In this document: positions 9,301 through 17,451 of the stretch, piece after piece
Numbering within the stretch: the first letter of the stretch is position 1
Layout: the number at the start of each line of letters is the position of its first letter
Source: Auxenochlorella pyrenoidosa
Lineage: Eukaryota > Chlorophyta > Trebouxiophyceae > Chlorellales > Chlorellaceae
NCBI GenBank assembly: GCA_001430745.1
Contig: KQ482032.1
Location: 874,248 to 891,698 of the forward strand
Reading direction: 5' to 3'
Length of the DNA: 17,451 nucleotides
The notes under the pieces: model-generated
Told to the model about the DNA's origin: nothing
Seen by the model: only the letters and a program-made list of their open reading frames with translations
Databases searched by the model: none
Program-made: the position numbers and the translations under genes

Positions 9301-12300
9301 GCGCGCCAGTAGTGCAGCCCGTTGAGCGACAGCCAGGCTGCCCGGCGCTGCACCAGCTGCATGAGCGCCGCCGCCTGCTGCGCATGCTGCGCTGCCGCGT
9401 CTGCCCAGCCCACCAGGCAATCCCGCAGCAGCAGGGCATCCCGAGCCTTCCCCAGCTGCTCTGCTGCCTGCCGTGCCGCTGCCAGAGCTGCTGCGTGCTG
9501 CTGCCAGCCAGCAAAAGCAGCAGACAGGCGGATGCGGGCCAGGCGCCTGCAGGGCACCGGGTAAACAGCAAGGCAGCACTTAGAAACATGACATATTTTG
9601 GACGGCCTGGGGCCTAGCTGACTCACACATTTCAAGCACACAAGCACCCAGAAAGAACTTTCGCTTGATTCAGCACTTCCCAGGCCCCACAACAGGTCCG
9701 GGGGCCGACTCACCGCTGGGCGGCTGCCAGCAGCCGCTGCTGCGCCACTCCGTCTGCAGCGCGCTGTCGCCAGACGTCCAGAGCCCAGGCCGTGCGCATG
9801 CGGGCGATGCGGGCGCGCCCCGCCTCCAGCCGCTGCTGCAGATCCTTCTCGCGCTGTGCCACTCCCTGCCAGCTGGCAAAGGCAGCAGCCAGCAGCCGCC
9901 CAGTACGCTGGCGCTGGTGGCGCTGCAGCTGTGCCCGCTGGACAGCTGCTGCCTGGGAGGCCGCCTGCCACGCTGCAAAGCGGTTCCGCAGGCACTGGCG
10001 AGCAAAGCGGCGCCGCGCCGCGGCCACCAGCTGGCCCTCTGCCGTGCTGAGCGCTGCGGCGGCTCGCCAGCTGCTGAACATCTCACGCACCAGACCCTGC
10101 TGGATGGAATGCCCCACCCTGCCCAGCTGCTGCTCAAACCGCCGGCGGCTCGCCACGGCCTCTGCCAGGGCGGCGAGCGCGCGTGACTGCAGCTGCTGTG
10201 CAGCCCACTCAACGGCCAGGCGCTGCTGCTCACGCTTGATGGCAGCCCATGTCACGTTGTCACGCAAGGCGGCCAGCGCCGCCGACATCCTGCGGGGCGG
10301 GTGCCAGGGTGCGCATAGAGGATGAGGAAGGATCCCGCTCCATGCAATCCAACAACTGCACCCATGGCTGTCAGGCCCTGCTGCTCGTATTCGTCAGAGA
10401 GAACACGGCCTGTTGAGACACCATTCACCTGTTGCGGTTGGCGCGCCGCTGGCACCGTGCAACTACCTGCCGCTCGGCCGCCACGACCGCCGCCGCCTGG
10501 CGCCAGCCTGCCAGCGCGCTGCGCTGCAGCGCCAGGGCCTGCCTCCGCTGGCACACTGCCACACGGTGGCGCTCCACGCGCGCCTCGGCCACGGCCTCCC
10601 GCCAGGCCTGCCAGCCAATGGCCAGGCTGCGCCGCGATAGGCGCACCACCGACTGCTGCACCACTGCCCGGGCGTGCTGGCGCCAGGCAGCCAGGTAGCG
10701 CCAGGCCTGGAAAGCCACACTCATCTTGCGCAGCGCCAGGTGCTGGACAGCACTGCAGGGAGAGTAGCGGGGCACGGCTGCCAGGTGGGAGCGCCGAACG
10801 ACAGCGCCAGGAGCGCTTCCCAGTCAGAGGCACAGGCTGCAAGGAACCCGGTGCGGCATCAGTCCTCCCTTGCCAGGCTCTGCAAGGACACACCCCCAGG
10901 CCCCACCTGAAGAAGATGGCCCGCTGCTCATGCAGCTCAGCCGCATGCTCCAGCCAGGCCGCAAAGGCGGCATCCAGGCAGCGCGCATCCCGTCGCTGCT
11001 GCATGTGAGCGATGGCAGCTTCCCAGCGCTGCCGCCGGTCGGCCCGCTCATGCTGCCAGTCCCGCCACGCAAGCAGCGCCTGGCGGAGGCGCAGGCGCGC
11101 CAGCACCTGGGCTGCATGCCGCTCCTGGAGCCGCACGCCGCAGCGGTCATCGGTCTGCTGCCGCCAGGCATCAAACGCTGCCTGCTGTGAACGCTGCCGC
11201 TGGCGCGCGGCCACCAGCGCCGCCAGGCTGGCTAGCCGCTCGCACCGGTGCGCTAGGTGCGCGCGCCAGGCACCAAACGCCTGAGATGCTGCACGGCGCT
11301 CTGACTGCGTCGCCATGCGTTGCAGCGCCGTGCGGCCCTGGGTGCAGCCGGCAGCATGCTGCTGCCAGGAGCGCACCAGGCGTCGCAGGCGCCAGCGCTG
11401 CATGTGCTGGCAGACGGCATCTAGCAGGGCTGCGGCATCCTCCTCCTGCTGCCGCCGGAAAGCAACCAGGTCGTGCCAGGCTGCAGGGGAACAGGTGCAA
11501 GTGAGGTTGACTGGTTGGTAGGTGTCTTGGGCAGTGTGCAGGCTGCACGCAGCTGCCGCTTAAGCACCTGCCTGGACCGGCCCAGCACCGCCCTCACCAG
11601 CAAAGGCGTGGTACAGCTTGAGGAAGGACATGCGGCGCACAGCAGCGCGCAGCGCCGCCTGGACTGCCGCCTGGCGCTCCTGCCACTCGGTCCAGGCTGC
11701 CAGCACGCGCGCCTGCAGCCGCAGGTTGCTGCGCTGCACCAGCTTGGCCTCCACGTGGCGGCAGTACTTCTTGCGAGCTGCTATCCACCTGTGGCGGGGA
11801 CGCATGGTGGGGAGAAGGATTACGACCCTGGTGGGGCTGCCGGCAAGAGCGCCTCTCCCCGCTGCACGTTGTCATGGCTTGGCCGACCCGTGCCTGCCTG
11901 GCGCACGTCACCCTGGGGCCAGCCCACCAACAGCCACCCCGGCCCTCAGCCCGCACCTCCACCACATGAAGACCTGGCGCTTGAGCGCCGCCTCGGCGCG
12001 GGCCTGGATGACGGCCACCCCCCAGCGCTCCCGAGCCGACAGCCGCGCCTCGGCGCGCGCCAGCTCGGCGCTCTTGCGCTGCACAGCCTCCAGCAGCTGC
12101 TCCACCTCGGCGCCCAGCTCCCTGCGCACGCTGTCCACCTGCAAGGGCGCTGGCAGCGGCGGTCAGGCAGACTGGCGTGCATGGCAGATTTGGGGAGCGC
12201 GGTGAGCGAGCGAGCAGGGAGGGGTGAGCTCAAAGGGGTACAAGCGAGCGAGCATCGACGGCCCGGCCCGCCCGCAGGCGGCGCACAGCCTCGCATTCAG

Positions 12301-14058
12301 ACATAGCCTCCAGTACAACGGCACCTACAGTAACCCTTCGGGCTGCGGCACCGCGCCCCCACCTGCATGGCGGCCCAGTCGCGCAGCCCCGCCGCGTCCT
12401 CCACCAGCTGCGCGACGCGCGCCTCGATGGCCATGCGCGCCGCCTTCTCCTGGTCCACAAAGTGCAGCCACTCCTGCGGCACGCAGGCAGGCAGGCAGGC
12501 ACAGGGGCGACGAGCACGTGCTCAGCGGCAGCACGCACCCAGGGAGCCAGGCCAGCCAGGGAACCGGGGGGCGTGGGCAGGCGAGGTGCAGGCCATGCAT
12601 GGCCAGCCCAGCCGGCCCCCCCACACCTGCTGCCCAACCTGCCGTCCCCCAGCTCACATGCACCAGCACGCCCGACATGCGCTGCAGCTCGCGGCGCTCC
12701 ATGCCGGGATCCTCATTCGGGCCGCGCCCCGCTGCCGCCCCGCCCGCCCCAGGCTCGCCGGCAGCCCCGACCGGCAGCGAGCGCGGCGTGGCAGCCGCGT
12801 TGGGGGGCAGCGCCACGGCGCCCACCCGCACCAGCTCCACGGCCAGCTCAAACTGGGGCAGCCGGCGGTGGCGCAGGGTGGCGGGCAGGCAGGCCCAGTC
12901 GGCAGCGTCTGGGTCGGGCCCCGCGGAGCCCAGCTCCCACTGCTCCCAGGTGCCCACGTTCTGGCTGAAGAAGACGAGCCGGCTGGGGGTGCTGCGCTTG
13001 CGGGCCTGCAGGAAGCGGTCGCCGGCGGCGGCGCAGCGCAGGCCCAGCCACTTGCCCTGCGGGCGGAGGGCAGCGGAGCAAAGGGCGGGTGAGGGCGGGC
13101 GGCCAGGCTTGACTGAGGGGCAGGTGCAGCGCAGAAAGCAGGAAGAGTCACGCCTTCCCAGGAGCCCGCATGCAGCCTGCACAGGCTCCCGAGCCGCCTG
13201 CCGACCCTGCACCGCCAGCCCTGCCTGCCCGGCAGCCACCTGGCGAATGACCTCCAGGTGCGCCAGCTTGTCTGCTGGGTCGACGCCCTCCCGCGGCTGG
13301 AAGGCAAAGTGCACCACGCTGGTGTCTGAGGGGTCGCCGCCCAGCTCGGTGACCGCCAGCAGCGCGCCGCCCTGCGGCAGCTTGCGCAGCAAGCGCGAAG
13401 AGGCAGTCTTTGCATAGGGGGGCTGGGCACGAGTGGAGCACCTGAGGCCCAGCAGGCGTTCCGTGGCAACTTTCACGGTTTGAGCAATAAACATGGCGGT
13501 GCCCAGCACGCTTCAGGAGGTGAGCAGACACCAATGCATACGCTGCCGCCCCCACTTGCCTGCATGCGCAGCGCCACCACATCGCCAGTGGAAAGCCCCT
13601 TGCGCGGCTGCGCGTCCGGCTTGAACACGCGCGAGGCGGCTGCAGCATGGGGGCAGCCCACGGGGAGGTAAGGGGCAGGGCGATCCACACGAGCGGGCGG
13701 GGCAAGGCTGAAACAAGAGATGAGCGCGCCGCTTGGCAGCGGCAATGCAACGTCGACGCAGCCTCAACGCACGTCTGTACTGCGCCTGCCGGTTCATGTT
13801 GAGCGTATGCAGGCTGGACTGCGCGGAAAGGCCGCTGCGGGGTGAGGAGGCCCGGCTGGAGGTCGCTGACGCAGGCACGCTCCGCGGCAGCGGCGGCCGC
13901 CCACTCGGCAGCGGCAGGCGAAGCGGCGGCGGTGCCGCTGGTGATTGCTGTTGTTGTGGCTGCTGCTGCTGAAGTGTTCTCTGCTGCTGCATCTGGAGCT
14001 GGGCGGGGTCGTCAGTGTTGCGGGTGCCCGCCTGGGGCTGAGCGGCCGTCCCGCTCAT
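6372..14058 (-). CDS. SFI1: SFI1-like centrin-binding repeat protein, 17 exons
   Basis: Exons: 14058-13769, 13707-13560, 13422-13240, 13056-12658, 12473-12363, 12138-11957, 11788-11598, 11480-10907, 10752-10429, 10289-9714, 9546-8880, 8738-8598, 8431-8267, 8051-7960, 7838-6987, 6832-6736 and 6596-6372, in phase throughout, about 1738 residues. An in-frame TAA precedes the start ATG by one codon. Sfi1 proteins form long helices that bind one centrin per repeat and build the spindle-pole half-bridge or centriole fibres. Layout: Gln/Pro-rich head (1-96); a region of possible beta-trefoil type (about 130-260, with GDVVALR, GKWLGLR and GTWEQWEL); a charged helical stretch (about 330-430); about 25 repeats (430-1315) of the form AFxxWxxxx spaced near 33 residues; a Ser/Pro/Ala tail (1318-1738). 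The exon 1 donor (GC|GTTGAG) is the weakest junction. Introns 2 and 14 are GC-AG. The SFI1-type call is firm; strict orthology is not shown. Confidence 0.85.
7839..7959 (-). other. GC-AG intron 14 of the SFI1-like gene
   Basis: The donor CTCAG|GCAAGG at 7959 is a near-ideal GC-type donor. The acceptor TTCTGCAG ends at 7839. Joining gives SLLSSPIRQQ in phase 2, into an open frame of 284 codons. No GT donor fits. Confidence 0.8.
8267..11967 (-). repeat. About 25 SFI1 centrin-binding repeats (protein level)
   Basis: Across exons 6-13 a hydrophobic-Trp core recurs: HAFAAWHDL, QAFGAWRAHL, AAFDAWRQQ, AAFAAWLEH, VAFQAWRYL, NRFAAWQAA, AAFASWQGV, AAFAGWQQH, CAFAAWQQA, HVLSAWRSH, AALLSWQQA and others. 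In exon 11 the first two tryptophans are 33 residues apart. The linkers are Ala/Arg/Gln/Glu-rich and helix-forming with almost no proline. This matches the Sfi1 centrin-binding module. At DNA level the copies are too diverged to count as a tandem repeat. Confidence 0.85.
8442..8457. repeat. Homopolymer of 16 G (plus strand)
   Basis: Sixteen consecutive G lie in intron 12 of the SFI1-like gene. On the coding strand they read as a C-run that serves as pyrimidine tract right before the acceptor of exon 13. The length is likely variable or error-prone. Confidence 0.95.
12483..12502. repeat. Short (GCAG)n / (TGCC)n tetranucleotide repeat
   Basis: About four and a half units lie in intron 4 of the SFI1-like gene. 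On the coding strand they read TGCC and directly precede the acceptor of exon 5 (which ends at 12474), acting as its pyrimidine-rich tract. Confidence 0.85.
13423..13559 (-). other. GC-AG intron 2 of the SFI1-like gene
   Basis: The donor ATGCAG|GCAAGT at 13559 matches the strong GC-donor consensus. The acceptor GTGCCCAG ends at 13423. The join is phase 0 on both sides and links GDVVALRMQ to PPYAKTASS, both in extended open frames. Confidence 0.75.
13942..13996 (-). repeat. CAG-rich polyglutamine tract in exon 1 of the SFI1-like gene
   Basis: The coding strand is rich in CAG and CAA codons and encodes QMQQQRTLQQQQPQQQQ near residues 22-38. It is a low-complexity segment, probably disordered and variable in length. 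Confidence 0.85.
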
Positions 14059-15026
14059 CGCTTAGCTTTGGTGGCTCGCTTTTGCGAGGCAGGAATTGTG
14101 GGGTCGCCACGGAGGCTGTCGCGGCGTCCTGGTCGCCCTCCGAAGCGACAGGCGGAGCCCAACTTCAACTTGAGGGCCCCATGGCCTTGGCCCCTCACTA
14201 GGTGGGAGCAATCTCGAGCTCAGGCAATGATGGACGACGCTGCAAGGTCCAGTTGTTGCACGGCGCAGCCGACTGTCAAGACCTGGCGGCGCTGGGGCAT
14301 GCTGGGCGGGTCTGTCGACAGCCGTTGCCGCCGCTGCTGCCACGACTGCTGCTTTTGCCCTGCTTGCAGTGGGAGAGTTACCCGAACCCTGCCCCCTCCC
14401 CTGTCTGCCCTCACTGGTACCCTTTGGCACCACCCCAATTTGAGGTGTCCTTGTCGCGGGCTTCGGCTCCCCGCTCAGCATGCCTGCTATGCTGCGGGAC
14501 ACAGTGGTCAGTCAACAAGGCAACCGAGGGCCTGGGGCAAGGATGGTGCCTACAGGCCGTCATCTGTGACGGCAAATGGCATCATGGGAGTGACACTTGC
14601 TCTCGATTTGAAACTGCCTGCTGTGATTTCTGCGACCTGGCAACATGGCTGGTCCGATGCAGAGATTCAGCAGGTTGGCACCACACACTGGCAAGGCATC
14701 GAGAGCATTTGATCTACAAGCCTCCTCCATCTGTGGATAGACCTGGAGCAAGCAAGCAATGCCAGGGGTGCACACCAGTGTTGCGGCATCACCCTGCCGC
14801 CATCCCGCTGCCAGCAGCTGGGCGCATCACGCTCTGACTAGGCTGGGGTGCCGGGCTCTGCTCGCCGTGACAATTTCGCATCGTCCAGCAGCTACTTGCG
14901 CGCGCAGTTTGCAGGGGCGCCAGGCTCACGGCACCGACGGGGAGCCCCGGCAGTCGGGCGCTGTGCTGCGGCGAGAGCGGGAGGCCCCCGTTCTGCTGTT
15001 TCAAGCAGCCTTAGCGGCGTGCCGTC
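14059..15026. promoter_or_regulatory. Divergent upstream region between the SFI1-like and CNOT3 genes
   Basis: These 968 bp separate two start codons facing away from each other, so both promoters and 5' UTRs must lie here. Composition falls to a more balanced level around 14560-14720. I see no TATA box at a meaningful place and no supported gene; the open frames are shadows without motifs. The region is defined by position only. Confidence 0.6.
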
Positions 15027-17451
15027 ATGAGTTCGCTCCGCAAGCTGCAGCAGGAGATTGGTGCGCGCACACACAGCTGATCTTCCCCTTCGGGCCTACG
15101 GGGCGCCTTCTGCGTCGCTGGAGCCTCGAACAAGGCATCCATGGCCGCCCGGCACGCTGCAAGTGAATCCGGCCGCCCCGCCCCTTGCCTTGCCGCCGCC
15201 GCCCTGCAGAGAAGACGTTAAAAAAGGTGCAGGAGGGCCTGGAGGTCTTTGACGAGCACCAGGAGCAGTATGACACCACCGACCCAGCAAACAACAATGC
15301 GCGGGAGAAGCTCGAGTCGCAGGTGGGTGGCAAGCCACGCACCGTGGGCGCTGCGCCCGGCTGGCCTGTGCCACTGCACTGCTGCCCCCGCTGCTGCCCG
15401 GCATCCGGTGGCCGCTGAGCCTCTGTCCCCAAGTCGCTTTGGCTGCAGCTCAAGGACCAGATCAAGAAGCTGCAGCGTTTGCGCGACTCGATTAAGACAT
15501 GGTGCGCCTGCCCAGCTGCGCCGCAGCGCTGAGCATGCATCGATTCTGCCGAACGCTGGTGCCGGCCTGCAGGTTGCCGGGATGGCTGCTCGCTGCTCTC
15601 GTGGCGCTGCTGCGCCCCCAGCGTGCAGCCACAGCTGCCTGGATGTGACATTAGTTAATCTGTTTGCCTGCCTGCCTGCCTGGCGGTGTGCCTGCGCAGG
15701 ATGACGAGCAGCGAGATCAAGGACAAGACGGACATCACAAATGCGCGCAAGGAGATTGAGCGGCGCATGGAGAGGTTCAAGCTGGTCGAGAAGGAGGTGC
15801 GGCGCCCCCGTGTGCGCTGCATGCAGCAGACAGGGCATGCCTCCTCCCGTGCACGGACGCACTCGTGCATCTCAACCTGGTGCCTTCCTGCGCCAGCGCC
15901 CGTCGTGTGCGTGGCCGGTTCGGCAGCATGCGCACCGCTGTGCTTGCGTGATGCCCCGGCCGTCTCGCGCCTCTCTCAGCGCTCACCTCTCGTGGGGTTG
16001 CGCCCCCGCAGGCCAAGACCAAGTCCTTCTCCAAGGAGGGCCTGAACCGAGCGGCGCTCGACCCCAAGGAGCGCGCGCGGGCGGAGATGCGCGACTGGCT
16101 GTCGGCCACGGTCGACACGCTCAACACGCAGGTTGGACAGCTGGGTGCCCTGCCCTGCAGCAACAGCCTATCCGTGAGATGGACCTAGGCACTAAGTTGC
16201 CGAGGAGTCCACCGCTGCATGGGAGCGCCCAGCGGCTGTGAATACAACGCAACAGCGGCTGCTTGGTCTAGCAGGCAGCGCAGCCCTCCCAGCCGCGATG
16301 GTGAGCGCTACCGCTCTCCCTCTGTGCGCACGCTCAGCAGTGCGCGCCCTGCCCGTGCTCTGCCTGCGCCGCAGATCGAGGAGTTTGAGGCGGAGGCGGA
16401 GGCGGCGGCCACCGCCAAGAAGGGCAAGAAGCCGGCGCCGCGCGTGGTGCACATGGAGGAGAGCATCGCGCGGCACCGCCAGCACATCATGCGCCTCGAG
16501 CAGCTGCTGCGCCTGCTGGACAACGACGCGGTGCAGGGTAGGTGGGAGCCGGCGTGGCCCTGCGCAGTGTGCCAGCCCACTTGGCGGCAGGCTGCGCGCG
16601 TGTTGGGACCCCGTCTATTGCTGCCCCGCATCGTTTGCATGCGGCGGGATGGCGACGGTCGTACCTGCTCTTAGTCTAGTGAGCTCGCGGTGACGTGTAC
16701 CTTCCCCTAGCCCCACCCATCCACCCACCCACCCAACACACACACCACTCCCCTCCCCCCCGCCGCAGCCGAGGACGTGGAGGGCGTCAAGGACCTGGTG
16801 GACGACTACCTGGAGCGCAACCAGGACGACTTTGAGGAGTTCGACACGCCCGACGACCTGTGAGGGCGGGGCAGGGGATACCTGAAGGGAGGGGGGACCG
16901 ATGGAGGGCGGGCTGCTGGGAGCGTGGGCTGGGCTGCCCCCCACCCACCCCTCGCCAGGCCTGGCAGGCATGTGGGAGGTGCGGCCAACATGTCTCTGCC
17001 GCTGCTGTGTGCCCTGCATCACCTCCCTGCACTGCCTGCCTTCACCCCCGCAGGTATGCCGACCTGATTGAGTCGTTGGAGGGCATGAGCGACGCCGTCG
17101 TGGCCGCGCCGCCCTCTCACTCCAAGCAGGTGCGTGGCAGCGCCCTGCCAGAGGGCCTTGCAGGCGCATCGGGTCTTTCAACTGCCTTTCTCAGGCCTGC
17201 CTTGACGCAAGGCTTGGCAGCAGCAACCGCCAGCTTGGCAGGCACGAGCTGCGGGGCACACAGGCGAGGGTGGCGCTGCGCCCTGGCCTGCAGGCTCGTG
17301 ACAAGGAGGCCAAGCTGGAGAAGGAGCGGGAGGAGCGGGAGCGGGAGCGGCAGAAGGCGGCGGCCGCCGCAGTCAAGGCGCAGCTGGCGGCGCAGGGCAA
17401 CACGCGGCTGGCGGTGGAGACGGCGCATGCCGAGGAGGAGAAGAAGGTGGT
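15027..17451 (+). CDS. CNOT3: CCR4-NOT complex subunit 3 (CNOT3 / NOT3), 5' part (partial at right edge)
   Basis: Exons 15027-15060, 15210-15322, 15449-15501, 15700-15796, 16012-16131, 16375-16537, 16769-16859, 17054-17129 and 17294-17451 join in phase to 301 residues; the gene continues past the window. CNOT3 is a scaffold subunit of the cytoplasmic and nuclear CCR4-NOT deadenylase and pairs with CNOT2 through a C-terminal NOT box, not seen here. The start MSSLRKLQQEIEKTLKKV matches the family N-terminus. Further marks of the N-terminal coiled-coil domain are LKDQIKKLQRLRDSIKTW, SSEIKDK, ERRMERFKLVEKE, AKTKSFSKEGL, WLSATVDTLNTQ, RHRQHIMRLEQLLRLLDND and DVEGVKDLVDDYLE. From residue 250 a very charged Glu/Arg helix begins, then an Ala-rich stretch. 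The first coding exon is only 34 nt. All eight complete introns are GT-AG. The identification is firm. Confidence 0.93.
15662..15684. repeat. Short (TGCC)n repeat in CNOT3 intron 3
   Basis: Four or more TGCC units, with one TTGCC start, lie 16-38 bases before the exon 4 acceptor on the coding strand. They form most of its pyrimidine-rich tract. Confidence 0.85.
16711..16747. repeat. (CCAC)n followed by (CA)n microsatellite in CNOT3 intron 6
   Basis: CCAC/CCAT tetranucleotide units pass into a short CA run and then a C-rich tract that ends at the exon 7 acceptor (AG at 16767-16768). It is non-coding. Confidence 0.85.

Noticed and set aside
8148..9617. Long plus-strand open frame of 489 codons
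   Set aside because: It lies antisense to SFI1-like exons 11-13 and their introns. Its length comes from the high GC and Ala/Arg/Gln-rich codons of the real gene, and its product (Cys/His/Gln-rich) has no motif.
13942..13996. CTG/CAG run as a disease-type or mobile repeat
   Set aside because: It is an interrupted, mixed CAG/CAA stretch in coding phase giving a Gln-rich segment, common in green-algal proteins.
15027..17451. Alternative that the right-hand gene is CNOT2 or another NOT subunit
   Set aside because: The N-terminal coiled-coil motifs (KKLQRLRDSIKTW, EIKDK, RMERFKLVE, KSFSKEGL) are specific to the NOT3/NOT5 family. CNOT2 lacks this domain.

Overview
The window is nuclear DNA from a GC-rich, intron-dense eukaryote, most likely a unicellular green alga of the Chlorella / Trebouxiophyceae type. 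The grounds are the very high GC, short introns (mostly 60-350 bp) with donors that nearly always begin GTG, Ala/Gln-rich proteins, a green-algal TGTAA poly(A) signal behind one gene, and the gene families present. The assignment to this lineage is inference. There is no bacterial-type operon, RNA gene, CRISPR array or recognisable transposon.

I rebuilt four protein-coding genes by hand, following protein motifs, splice dinucleotides and codon phase across each junction. From left to right: (1) minus strand, 99-1178, the N-terminal part of a protein like low-molecular-weight protein-tyrosine phosphatase, running off the left edge; (2) minus strand, 2510-5701, a complete nine-exon SR-protein kinase (SRPK); (3) minus strand, 6372-14058, a 17-exon gene for a protein of about 1738 residues with some 25 SFI1-type centrin-binding repeats, a possible beta-trefoil-like N-terminal region and a C-terminal tail rich in Ser/Thr-Pro; (4) plus strand, 15027 to the right edge, the 5' part of the CCR4-NOT subunit CNOT3/NOT3. 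Genes 1-3 are in tandem on the minus strand. Genes 3 and 4 are divergent and share a 968 bp upstream region.

The genes do not form one pathway. SRPK acts in splicing control and CNOT3 in mRNA deadenylation, SFI1 in centrosome or spindle-pole structure, and gene 1 is phosphatase-like. I found no undescribed multigene system. The points most worth a second look are four GC-AG introns among 34 rebuilt introns, loss of the catalytic cysteine in the phosphatase-like protein, a transit-peptide-like extension on the SRPK, and about 20 proline-directed phospho-site motifs in the SFI1 tail.
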